Below, one piece after another: positions 16,633-24,513 of a stretch of 64,000 nucleotides of DNA. The DNA is from Streptomyces sp. NBC_01217 (GTDB taxonomy: Bacteria > Actinomycetota > Actinomycetes > Streptomycetales > Streptomycetaceae). The position numbers were made by a program, and so were the translations under genes. Positions within the stretch are counted from its first letter, which is position 1. Each line of letters starts with the position of its first letter. The DNA lies in assembly GCF_035994185.1 (NCBI RefSeq), contig NZ_CP108538.1, forward strand, positions 7,753,501-7,817,500. Direction: 5' to 3'. The notes beneath the pieces were generated by a model. The model made no database searches, was not told where the DNA came from, and was given only the letters and a program-made list of their open reading frames with translations.

Positions 16633-18567
16633 GTGAGCACAGCAGTGACGACGTCCGACCCGGAGCGCACCGGCCCCGCCGGCCCCCTCGACCGGCTGCG
16701 CGCGTTGTACGGCGAGCAACGGCTCGCCGCCGAGTACCCGGTGGTGCCCGGACTGCTCGCCGAACTCGCGCAGCCGGACGACGGGCTCGCCCAGCTGTCC
16801 CGCGCGGGCCGGCTGCTCGCCAAGGTCGCTCCCGAGGACATCGCGCAGCGCCACCCCGGCGTCGTACCCGCCACCGTCGCTGTCACGGGACACGGCACCG
16901 TCGACGGGCTGACCGGACCGCTCACCGCGGAACTCGCCCGCCACGGCATCCCGCTGCGCGTACGCATCGGCGATCACGACTCGTGGCTGCGCGACCTCCA
17001 GGACACCGGCAGTGACCTGTACGCCCCCGGCACCGAACTCGCCCTCTGCCTTCTCGACGCCCAGATCGTCTTCGACGAACTGCCGCTGCCCTGGGGGACG
17101 GAGGACGTCGCCCGGACCGCCACCGGCAAACTCGACCTCCTCGACGGGCTCGCCACCCGCTACGACGAACACGGCACCGGGACGCTCGTACTCAACACCC
17201 TGCCGCTGCTGCCCCAGCACATGCAGCAGCTGGTCGATCACCGGTCCCGCACCGAACTCTCCGTCATCTGGCGGGAGTTCAACGTCGGTCTGCTGCGACT
17301 CGCCGCCGCGCACCCGCGGCTGCACGTCGTCGACCTGGAGCCGCTGGTCGCCGCGGGCGGCCCGGTCCGCGACCCGCGGCTCGCAGCGTACGCCAAGGTG
17401 CACCTGGGGGAGGAGGTGCTCGCCCGGTACGCGCGTGAGGCGGGCCATCTGCTGCGGACGCTGCGCGGCCGGGCCAAGAAGGTCCTCGTCCTGGACCTCG
17501 ACAACACCCTCTGGGACGGCATCCTCGGCGACGACGGACCCGACGGCATCGCTGCCGCCACCACCTACCGCGGTGAGGCCTTCGGCCGGTTCCAGCGGGT
17601 GGTCAAGCAGATCGGCGGCCAGGGCGTGCTGCTCGCGGTGTGCAGCAAGAACGACCGCGAGCCGGTGCTGGACGTGCTCCGCAACCACCCCGACATGACC
17701 CTGCACGAGGCCGACTTCGTCCGGATCAGTGCCGACTGGGAACCCAAGGACGGCAACATCCGGGACATCGCCGCTCGGCTCAATCTCGGTACCGACAGCT
17801 TCGTCTTCGCCGACGACTCGCCCTTCGAGCGCGGCCTCGTCGCCTCCGCGCTCCCCGAGATCGCCGTGATCGGACTCGACGAGGAACCGGCGTTGCACAT
17901 CGACCGGCTGCTCGCCGACGGCTGGTTCGACGTGCGGGAACTGACCACCGAGGACCGGGGCCGCGCCGGACAGTACCGCCAGGAGGCGGAACGGCAGGAC
18001 CTCCAGCGGGTCACCGGCTCGATGGAGGAGTACCTGCGCGACCTCGACGTGACCGTCGAGGTCTCCCCGGTACGCGAGCACGAGGTGGTCCGGGTCGCCC
18101 AGATCACCCTGCGCACCAACCAGTTCAACCTCACCACCCGCCGGCTCCAGCCGCCCGATGTCCGTGAACGGCGCGACTCGCCCGGCCACTTGGTGCTGGC
18201 CGTACGCTCCCGCGACCGCTTCGGCGACAACGGGGTCGTCGGCGCCCTCTTCGCGTACCGGGAGGACGAGGCCCTGCGCATCGACAACATGCTGCTCAGC
18301 TGCCGGGTCTTCGCCCGCGGTATCGAGCAGGCCACGATCGCCGCGCTGCTGGAGTGGGCCACGGACTCGGGCGCGGCCGAGGTTCGCGCGAGCTACCGGC
18401 CCACCGCCAAGAACCACAAGGTGCGCGAGTTCTACCCGTCGCTCGGCTTCGAGCACGCCGCCGAATCGGCGGACGGCACGATCGAGTTCAGGCACCCGCT
18501 CACCCGACTGCCCGAAGTACCCGGGCATGTGACCCTCGACGCGGCCATCCGCAGCGGCACCGGATGA
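16633..18567 (+). CDS. FkbH-like glyceryl-ACP synthetase/phosphatase
   Basis: A 644-residue FkbH-family protein. These enzymes take 1,3-bisphosphoglycerate, dephosphorylate it and load the glyceryl group onto a dedicated ACP. Residues about 1-280 form the N-terminal SGNH-like part. Residues about 284-450 are the HAD-IIIC domain, with D288xD290 in LDLDNTLWDG, CSKND as motif II and DDSPFER as motif III. Residues about 470-640 are a GNAT-like C-terminal domain. The start is GTG with GAGAGG upstream. Glyceryl-ACP feeds either methoxymalonyl or tetronate pathways. No FkbG O-methyltransferase or FkbK dehydrogenase is present, whereas tetronate partners (ACP, KAS-III, acyltransferase) are, so tetronate formation is favoured. 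Confidence 0.92.
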   Translation: MSTAVTTSDPERTGPAGPLDRLRALYGEQRLAAEYPVVPGLLAELAQPDDGLAQLSRAGRLLAKVAPEDIAQRHPGVVPATVAVTGHGTVDGLTGPLTAELARHGIPLRVRIGDHDSWLRDLQDTGSDLYAPGTELALCLLDAQIVFDELPLPWGTEDVARTATGKLDLLDGLATRYDEHGTGTLVLNTLPLLPQHMQQLVDHRSRTELSVIWREFNVGLLRLAAAHPRLHVVDLEPLVAAGGPVRDPRLAAYAKVHLGEEVLARYAREAGHLLRTLRGRAKKVLVLDLDNTLWDGILGDDGPDGIAAATTYRGEAFGRFQRVVKQIGGQGVLLAVCSKNDREPVLDVLRNHPDMTLHEADFVRISADWEPKDGNIRDIAARLNLGTDSFVFADDSPFERGLVASALPEIAVIGLDEEPALHIDRLLADGWFDVRELTTEDRGRAGQYRQEAERQDLQRVTGSMEEYLRDLDVTVEVSPVREHEVVRVAQITLRTNQFNLTTRRLQPPDVRERRDSPGHLVLAVRSRDRFGDNGVVGALFAYREDEALRIDNMLLSCRVFARGIEQATIAALLEWATDSGAAEVRASYRPTAKNHKVREFYPSLGFEHAAESADGTIEFRHPLTRLPEVPGHVTLDAAIRSGTG

Positions 18568-18668
18568 CCCGAGCCGCACCCTCAGGTGCAGCCCCCCGCC
18601 CCTCCAGGACGGACAGCGGACCTCGGTGCTGTCCACGGGGCTGCCCCGCCCCACCGGGTGCCGGGAAC

Positions 18669-18692
18669 GCACAAGCGTCTCCTTAGCGCCCC
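18669..18692 (+). promoter_or_regulatory. cluster promoter motif before FAAL operon
   Basis: CAAGCGTCTCCTTAG (18672-18686) within a longer conserved block lies about 80 bases before the FAAL start. Aligned with the copy at 40102, both read GCACAAGCG, then one variable base, CTC, one variable base, TTAG. It is the same element found in inverted pairs at 16511-16580. It probably drives the core biosynthetic operon. Confidence 0.5.
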
Positions 18693-18767
18693 GGACGACG
18701 ATCGTGAAGTCAGAACAACCCGTGCCGGCGCCACGCCAGCGGAACTCGGAGAGGTCGGAGAAAGACG

Positions 18768-20573
18768 TTGACGAACTTCCGAACCTTCACGGAACTGGTT
18801 CTGGAGCGCACCGAAGCCCGCAGCGCCGCGGATGCCTTCATCTTCCTGCCCGACGATGCCCGTGGCTCGGTGCCGCAGCACCTCACGTCCGCCGGGCTCG
18901 ATCGGGAGGCGCGCAGAATCGCATCATGGCTCCAGGAGTACGGAGCCGCGAACCGCCAGGTCCTCCTGCTCTACCCGCCGGGCCTGGACTTCATCAAGGC
19001 GTTCACCGCCTGCCTGTACGCCGGTGCCGTGGCCGTCCCCGCACCGCTGCCCACCGAGCAGGGCCAGCACTTCGCCCGGGTCTTCGGCATTCTGCGCGAC
19101 GCCGAGGCGTGCGCCGTGCTCACCGACTCGGCCAACGCCCCCGCGATCTCCGCCTGGCTGGCCGCGGAGGGCTTCTCCGACGTGCCGTGCCTGGCCACCG
19201 ACGATCCGGCCCAGGGCGACGCGGGAGCCTGGCACGCGCCCTCCCCCACTCCTGAGAGCCTGGCCTTCCTGCAGTACACCTCCGGCTCGACGAGCGACCC
19301 CAAGGGCGTCGTGGTCTCGCACCGCAACCTGCTCGCCAACGAGGCGGCGATCCAGCGGTCGATCGGCACCGGCCCGGAGACCGTGTGCGGCGGCTGGCTG
19401 CCCTTCTACCACGACATGGGCCTGATCGGGCACATCCTCCACCCGCTCTACCTCGGCATCCCCGCCGTCCTGATGGCACCCTTCACCTTCCTCAAGCGCC
19501 CCTACCGCTGGCTGAAGATGATGGGTGACTACGGAGTCACGACCGGCGGCGGCCCCAACTTCGCGTACGACCTGTGCGTGCGCAGGGTCACCGACGCGCA
19601 GCTGGAGACGCTCGACCTGTCCTCCTGGACGACCGCCTGCAACGGCGCCGAGCCGGTCAGGGCCGAGACGGTCCGTGCCTTCACCGAGCGCTTCGCGCCC
19701 GCGGGATTCCGCCCCGAGACCCTTTTCCCCTGCTACGGCATGGCCGAGACGACCCTGCTGGTCTCCGGTATCCCGCGCACCGCAGGCCCCCGCGTGCTCG
19801 ACGTCGACGCCGAGGCACTGGAACGCGGAGAACTGGCCGGCCCGCGTGCGGACGAACCCACCCGCTCCCTCGTCAGCAGCGGGATCGCGCGGGACTTCGA
19901 CGTCCGCATCGTCGGCCCGGAGACCCACGTCGCGAAGCCGGGGGGACACGTCGGCGAGATCTGGCTCAAGGGCGACAGCGTTGCCTCCGGCTACTGGAAG
20001 CGGCCGCAGACCAACCAGGAGGTCTTCGACGCGGCGATCTGCGACGGCAAGGGCGGACACGACGGCGGCGGCTGGCTGCGCACCGGCGACCTGGGTGTAC
20101 TCCAGGACGGAGAGCTCTACGTCACCGGCCGGCTCAAGGAGATGGTGATCCTGGCGGGCCGCAACCTCTACCCGCAGGACGTCGAACGCGCCGTCCAGGC
20201 CAGCGACGAGGTCTTCGGTACCGGCGCGGGCGCCGTCTTCGCCGTCGAGACCGACCGCGAGCACCTGGTGGCAGTCCAGGAGGTCCGCCCCCACAGCGTC
20301 TCCACCGACCTGCACACCCTCGCCTCCGGCGTCCAGAGCTTCATCAGCAAGGAGTTCAGCATCCCCGCCGGCAACGTCCTGCTGGTGCGCCCCGGAACCG
20401 TCCGCAAGACCACCAGCGGCAAGATCCAGCGGACCCTGATGCGCAAACTGTTCCTGGAGGGCCAGATCACCGCGCTGTACGAGGTCCTGGAGCCGGCCGT
20501 CCGCGAACTGATCACTTCCGCCGGGGCCGGCGACACCACCGGCGCCGCCGAGTCCCTGGAATCGGTGGTCTGA
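18768..20573 (+). CDS. fatty acyl-AMP ligase (FAAL)
   Basis: A 601-residue adenylate-forming enzyme predicted to activate a free fatty acid as acyl-AMP and transfer it to an ACP. The P-loop-like LQYTSGSTSDPKGVVVSH, the A5 motif YGMAETTLLVSG, the GWLRTGDLG segment and the C-terminal KTTSGKIQR are visible. Length and the FAAL-type LPFYHDMGLIGHIL segment separate it from CoA ligases. It starts with TTG, with GGAG 7 bases upstream, and ends one base before the dehydrogenase. FAAL, two dehydrogenases and an ACP in one operon are known from ramoplanin and enduracidin loci, where they make an unsaturated acyl-ACP starter. The free ACP at 24226 is the likely acceptor. Confidence 0.92.
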   Translation: MTNFRTFTELVLERTEARSAADAFIFLPDDARGSVPQHLTSAGLDREARRIASWLQEYGAANRQVLLLYPPGLDFIKAFTACLYAGAVAVPAPLPTEQGQHFARVFGILRDAEACAVLTDSANAPAISAWLAAEGFSDVPCLATDDPAQGDAGAWHAPSPTPESLAFLQYTSGSTSDPKGVVVSHRNLLANEAAIQRSIGTGPETVCGGWLPFYHDMGLIGHILHPLYLGIPAVLMAPFTFLKRPYRWLKMMGDYGVTTGGGPNFAYDLCVRRVTDAQLETLDLSSWTTACNGAEPVRAETVRAFTERFAPAGFRPETLFPCYGMAETTLLVSGIPRTAGPRVLDVDAEALERGELAGPRADEPTRSLVSSGIARDFDVRIVGPETHVAKPGGHVGEIWLKGDSVASGYWKRPQTNQEVFDAAICDGKGGHDGGGWLRTGDLGVLQDGELYVTGRLKEMVILAGRNLYPQDVERAVQASDEVFGTGAGAVFAVETDREHLVAVQEVRPHSVSTDLHTLASGVQSFISKEFSIPAGNVLLVRPGTVRKTTSGKIQRTLMRKLFLEGQITALYEVLEPAVRELITSAGAGDTTGAAESLESVV

Positions 20574-20574
20574 C

Positions 20575-22377
20575 GTGGAACACCTGCCCTACCGGCTCGC
20601 GGAAGAGTTCGACCGCTTCCTCGGTGACCCCAACGACCCCGGCGAGCTCTTCTCCTACGCGCACTGCTCGGAACTCGACGACAAGGAGGAGTTCCCCGCC
20701 GACATCTGCCGCCGCTTCCAGGAGTGGGGCCTGCCCGACCAGTACGTACCGGTCGAGCACGGCGGCAGGCTGCGCGACTACGAGCAGGTGCTCCAGCTCG
20801 TCCGCGCCGTCGCCCGCCGCGATCTGACCTGCGCCATCGGCCACGGCAAGACCTATCTCGGCGGGGTCTGCGTATGGGTGGCGGGCTCCGCGGAGCAGGG
20901 CGCCCGGCTCGGCGCCGACATCATGGCCGGGGTCCCGGTCTCCCTCGGGCTCACCGAACGCGCCCACGGCAGCGACCTGCTCGCCGGTGACGTGCGCACC
21001 GACGACACGGCGCCGGACGCCGACGGCCACTGGCTGGTCAGCGGCGAGAAGTGGCTGATCAACAACGCCACCCGGGGCTCGGTGCTGTCCCTGCTGACCC
21101 GCACCCGCCCGGACGGCGGCCCGCGCGGCTTCAGCGTCCTTCTCGTGGACAAGCGCGAACTCGACGAGGACACCTACCGCCACCTCCCGAAGATCCGCAC
21201 CCACGGCATCCGCGGCGCCGACATCTCCGGCATCGCCTTCGACGGGGCCCGGGTGCCGCAAGGCGCCCTCGTCGGTGCCGAGGGCGCAGGCCTGGAGATC
21301 GTGCTGAAGGCGCTCCAGCTCACCCGCACCATGTGCGCGGCACTGTCGCTCGGCGCCGGCGACCACGGACTGCGGCTCGGCCTGGACTTCGCCGAGGAGC
21401 GCGAACTGTACGGCCGGCGGCTGATCGACCTCCCGCAGGCCCGCCACGTGCTGGCCGGCGCCGCCGCCGACGTCCTGCTGCACGAGGCGGTCGCCCTGGT
21501 CGCCGCCCGCGCCGTACAGACCCAGACCGCCGAACTCGGCGTCGCCTCCGCCGTCACCAAGTACCTGCTGCCCACCGGCACCGACCAGGTCCTCGCCGAC
21601 CTGACCGGGCTGCTCGGCGCCCGCGCCTTCCTCAAGGACGTCCACGCCGACGGCCGGTTCCAGAAGGTCGTACGCGACCACCGCATCGTGGGACTCTTCG
21701 ACGGCAACACCCTGGTCAACCTCAACTCCCTGGTCAACCAGTTCCGTTCACTGGTACGCGGCTTCCGGCGCGGCACCGGCGACACGGCGGGGGCCGACGC
21801 CGCCTGCGACCTCGCCGCACCGCTGCCGCCCCTGGACCCCGCGCGGCTGACGCTGGTCGCCCGGCACGGCAGCGGACTCATGGCGGGCCTCGCCGGCTCC
21901 GTCGACGAGATCACCCGGCGCGCGGAGACGAACCCCGCGCTCGCTCCGGTGGCCGGGGCCGCGCGGCGGCTGCTCGCCGTCACCACCGCGGTGCACGCCG
22001 AGATGGAGGAGTACCAGGGCGTCCTCACCGAGGTCCCGCCCGCCGCCTTCGAGGTCGCGCGCCGCTACACCCTGTGCTGGGCGGGAGCGGCCTGCCTCGG
22101 CCTGTGGACGCGCAGCACCGATCACGTCCAGGGCGACCCGTACACAGGGGAGTTGTGGCGCGACGGCCGGTGGCTGCACACCGCCCTGGACCGGCTGCTG
22201 GTCCGCCTCGGCGAAGCACCGGCGGCCGGCGAGGGGACGTACGAAGAACTGCTCGGCGCGCTGCGGGCGGCCCGCTCCTCGGGCCGGCTGTTCTCGCTGC
22301 TGCCGCAGCGGGTCCCCGAGCGGCAGCCCGCGACACCCGGCGCGGCCGCCGGTGAGAGTGAGAGGACGTCATGCTGA
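20575..22377 (+). CDS. acyl-CoA dehydrogenase family protein 1 (acyl-ACP desaturating)
   Basis: A 600-residue flavoprotein, longer than the usual 380-residue acyl-CoA dehydrogenase. An N-terminal helical extension (about 1-60) leads into the core, with GLTERAHGSDLL as the FAD/substrate loop, GEKWLINNATRG in the beta domain, and the helical domain with DHRIVGLFDGNTLVN near residue 360. An additional C-terminal helical region of about 200 residues follows. It is paralogous to the next gene. In ramoplanin and enduracidin pathways two such proteins are thought to make a dienoyl starter on an ACP; the same is inferred here. GTG start, one base after the FAAL stop; it overlaps the next gene by 7 bases. 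Confidence 0.88.
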   Translation: MEHLPYRLAEEFDRFLGDPNDPGELFSYAHCSELDDKEEFPADICRRFQEWGLPDQYVPVEHGGRLRDYEQVLQLVRAVARRDLTCAIGHGKTYLGGVCVWVAGSAEQGARLGADIMAGVPVSLGLTERAHGSDLLAGDVRTDDTAPDADGHWLVSGEKWLINNATRGSVLSLLTRTRPDGGPRGFSVLLVDKRELDEDTYRHLPKIRTHGIRGADISGIAFDGARVPQGALVGAEGAGLEIVLKALQLTRTMCAALSLGAGDHGLRLGLDFAEERELYGRRLIDLPQARHVLAGAAADVLLHEAVALVAARAVQTQTAELGVASAVTKYLLPTGTDQVLADLTGLLGARAFLKDVHADGRFQKVVRDHRIVGLFDGNTLVNLNSLVNQFRSLVRGFRRGTGDTAGADAACDLAAPLPPLDPARLTLVARHGSGLMAGLAGSVDEITRRAETNPALAPVAGAARRLLAVTTAVHAEMEEYQGVLTEVPPAAFEVARRYTLCWAGAACLGLWTRSTDHVQGDPYTGELWRDGRWLHTALDRLLVRLGEAPAAGEGTYEELLGALRAARSSGRLFSLLPQRVPERQPATPGAAAGESERTSC

Positions 22378-24131
22378 TCGGCACAGAGGCCCAGGCCGCC
22401 GTGCGGGCGCCCGGACAGGAGTCGCGGGCCGCGGCCCGCGTCGCCGAACTGGACCGGCGGCTCGGCGACCCCACCGACGAGAGCAACGAACTGTCCTACG
22501 CCCGGCTGCTCGAAGCGGACGAGGCCGGTGAACTCTCCAAGCCCGGCGAGCGCGCCCTCGACGAACTGAGCCTGGGCGCCGACTTCGTGCCGCGCGCCGA
22601 GGGCGGCCGCCTGGAGCGGCTCGACACCCTGGTCCGGGTCATGCGGCAGGTGTTCCGCCGCGACGTCGCCCTCGGCCTCGGCTACGGCGTGACCTCCTTC
22701 ATGGCCGCCGTCAACGTCTGGACCTCCGGAGACACCGCGCAGCGCGCACGCCTCGCGAAGATCCTCAACCGCGGCGGCAAGGTCTCGGTCGCCTACCACG
22801 AACTCGCGCACGGCAACGACTTCGTGCGCAACGAGTTCGAGGCCCGCCCCACGGAGGGCGGCGGTTATCTGCTGAACGGCGCCAAGCAGGTCATCAACAA
22901 CGCCGAACGCGCGGACGCCTGGGTCCTGTTCGGCCGCACCAGTCCCGCACCGGGCAGCCGCAGCCACTCGGTGCTTCTCGTCGAGCGCGACGGGCTCGAC
23001 ACCGGCTCCTGGCAGGTGCTGCCCCGCTACGACGCCGTCGGCGTGCGCGGCTGCCTGCTGTCCGGACTCCGGTTCGACGACACCCCCGTGCGCGCCTCGG
23101 CCCTCGTCGGCGAGGAGGGCAAGGGGGTCGAAACCGCCCTGCGCGCCTTCCAGATCACCCGGTCCGCGCTCCCCGGCATGGCGGTCGGCACCACCGACAC
23201 CGCCCTGCGGACCGTCGTACGCTTCGCGCTCGGCCGGCAGCTCTACCGCAAGTCCGTCATGGAGATCCCGCACGCCAGGGGCACCCTCTCCGGGGCCTTC
23301 GCCGACCTGCTGACCTGCGACAGCCTCTCCCTGGCCGCGACCCGGGCGGTGCACCTGCTCCCCGAGCAGACCAGCGTGTTCGCCGCCGCCACCAAGTACC
23401 TCGTCCCGAAGGTGCTCACCGACGCCATGCACGAGCTGTCCATCGTGCTCGGGGCCCGCTTCTACATCCGCGACGGCGAACACGGCATCTTCCAGAAACA
23501 CCTGCGCGACATGCCGGTGCTCAGCCTCGGCCACGCCGGCTCCGCGGCCTGCCAGGCCACGATCATCCCCCAGCTGTCCCGGCTCGCCCGGCGCTCCTGG
23601 TTCAGCGACGAACCGGCACCCGCCGAGCTCTTCCAGCCGCGCACGGACCTGCCCGGCCTTCCCTACGACCGGCTCACCCTGGCGAGCGGACGCGACGGCC
23701 TCAGCGCCACCCTGGTCGCCGCCGTGGACCGGCTGCCCGGCGTCTCGCCCGAGGAACGGGCCGTCCAAATGCTCGCACTCCAACTGGTGGACGAGCTGCG
23801 GCAGGTCCAGGAGGCGAGCCGCGCGCTCGCACCCGGGGACCGTACGGCCCTCGCCGGCCCCGCCACCTTCGCCCTCGCCGACCGCTACGCCGTCCTGCTC
23901 GCGGCCGCCTCGGCCATCGGCGTGTGGCAGCAGGCGTCACGCGACGGCGGCGACGCGTTCCTCGCCGACCCCGCCTGGCTCGCCGCCGCACTGCACCGGC
24001 TCGTCCGGCGCCTCGGCCGGCGGCCCGCCGAGCTCCCGGCCTCGGTGGACGCCCGGATGCACGAGGAAGTACTGCGCAGATTCCACACGCGCACCAGCTA
24101 CGACCTGTACGACACCCCGCTCGCCGGCTGA
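22371..24131 (+). CDS. acyl-CoA dehydrogenase family protein 2 (acyl-ACP desaturating)
   Basis: A 586-residue paralogue of the preceding dehydrogenase, with the same order: N-terminal extension, core, long C-terminal helical domain. Matching elements are YHELAHGNDFV, LNGAKQVINNAERAD, VGVRGCLLSGLRFDD and KHLRDMPVLSLGHAG. The SLGHAG segment replaces the GLFDGNT of the first copy, so the active sites are not identical and the two may act at different chain positions. No duplicated DNA was noticed, so the duplication is old. Overlap with the upstream gene indicates translational coupling. The product is inferred to be a 2,4-dienoyl or otherwise doubly unsaturated acyl-ACP; the count and geometry of the double bonds are not visible in the sequence. 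Confidence 0.86.
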   Translation: MLIGTEAQAAVRAPGQESRAAARVAELDRRLGDPTDESNELSYARLLEADEAGELSKPGERALDELSLGADFVPRAEGGRLERLDTLVRVMRQVFRRDVALGLGYGVTSFMAAVNVWTSGDTAQRARLAKILNRGGKVSVAYHELAHGNDFVRNEFEARPTEGGGYLLNGAKQVINNAERADAWVLFGRTSPAPGSRSHSVLLVERDGLDTGSWQVLPRYDAVGVRGCLLSGLRFDDTPVRASALVGEEGKGVETALRAFQITRSALPGMAVGTTDTALRTVVRFALGRQLYRKSVMEIPHARGTLSGAFADLLTCDSLSLAATRAVHLLPEQTSVFAAATKYLVPKVLTDAMHELSIVLGARFYIRDGEHGIFQKHLRDMPVLSLGHAGSAACQATIIPQLSRLARRSWFSDEPAPAELFQPRTDLPGLPYDRLTLASGRDGLSATLVAAVDRLPGVSPEERAVQMLALQLVDELRQVQEASRALAPGDRTALAGPATFALADRYAVLLAAASAIGVWQQASRDGGDAFLADPAWLAAALHRLVRRLGRRPAELPASVDARMHEEVLRRFHTRTSYDLYDTPLAG

Positions 24132-24225
24132 CGCACACCGGCCGGCCGCCCACGGACCACGGCGTGTCCGCGACGGCCCCCGACGACAGCACGCGACAAC
24201 CGCTCACCCCAGCGAGGAGTGCACC

Positions 24226-24513
24226 ATGTCCGTTCCGACCACCGGACCCACCACCGAGTCTCTGACCACGTGGTTGGCCGAGCGCATCGCCCTGTACCTC
24301 AAGCGGCAGCCCGCCGGGATCGACCCGGACGTGCCCCTCGCCGAGTACGGCCTCGACTCCGTCGCCGCCCTCAGCCTCTGCGGAGACATCGAGGACGACT
24401 TCGACCTCGTGATCGAGCCGACGGCCGCCTGGGACTACCCGACCGTCCACGCGCTCGCCGGCCATCTCATGCAGGAGCTCGCCGCCGGGGACGCGAAGGA
24501 CGGCGGCGCCTGA
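24226..24513 (+). CDS. stand-alone acyl carrier protein (fatty acyl starter)
   Basis: A 95-residue carrier protein. The phosphopantetheine attachment site is Ser45 in EYGLDSVAALSL, followed by the acidic helix IEDDFDL expected for partner docking. The sequence resembles PKS-type ACPs. It sits between the dehydrogenases and the KS-AT-ACP gene, whose ATG overlaps its stop by one base, so it is most likely the ACP that receives the FAAL product and carries it through desaturation to the KS. GCGAGGAG precedes the ATG. The phosphopantetheinyl transferase at 29614 would activate it. Confidence 0.92.
   Translation: MSVPTTGPTTESLTTWLAERIALYLKRQPAGIDPDVPLAEYGLDSVAALSLCGDIEDDFDLVIEPTAAWDYPTVHALAGHLMQELAAGDAKDGGA

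Noticed and set aside
15519..17015. Plus-strand ORF of 498 codons across the flavin monooxygenase
   Set aside because: It is antisense to the monooxygenase and then out of frame with the FkbH-like gene; composition is not protein-like.
16633..24131. FkbH-like protein plus acyl-CoA dehydrogenases as a methoxymalonyl-ACP pathway
   Set aside because: No FkbG methyltransferase and no FkbK 3-hydroxyacyl dehydrogenase are present. The dehydrogenases are ~200 residues longer than FkbI and are coupled to a FAAL. The KAS-III/ACP/acyltransferase set fits tetronate formation.
24219..24512. Longer start for the PKS reading frame
   Set aside because: That stretch is the other frame of the free ACP gene at 24226; the KS homology begins at MEPIAIVGID (24513).
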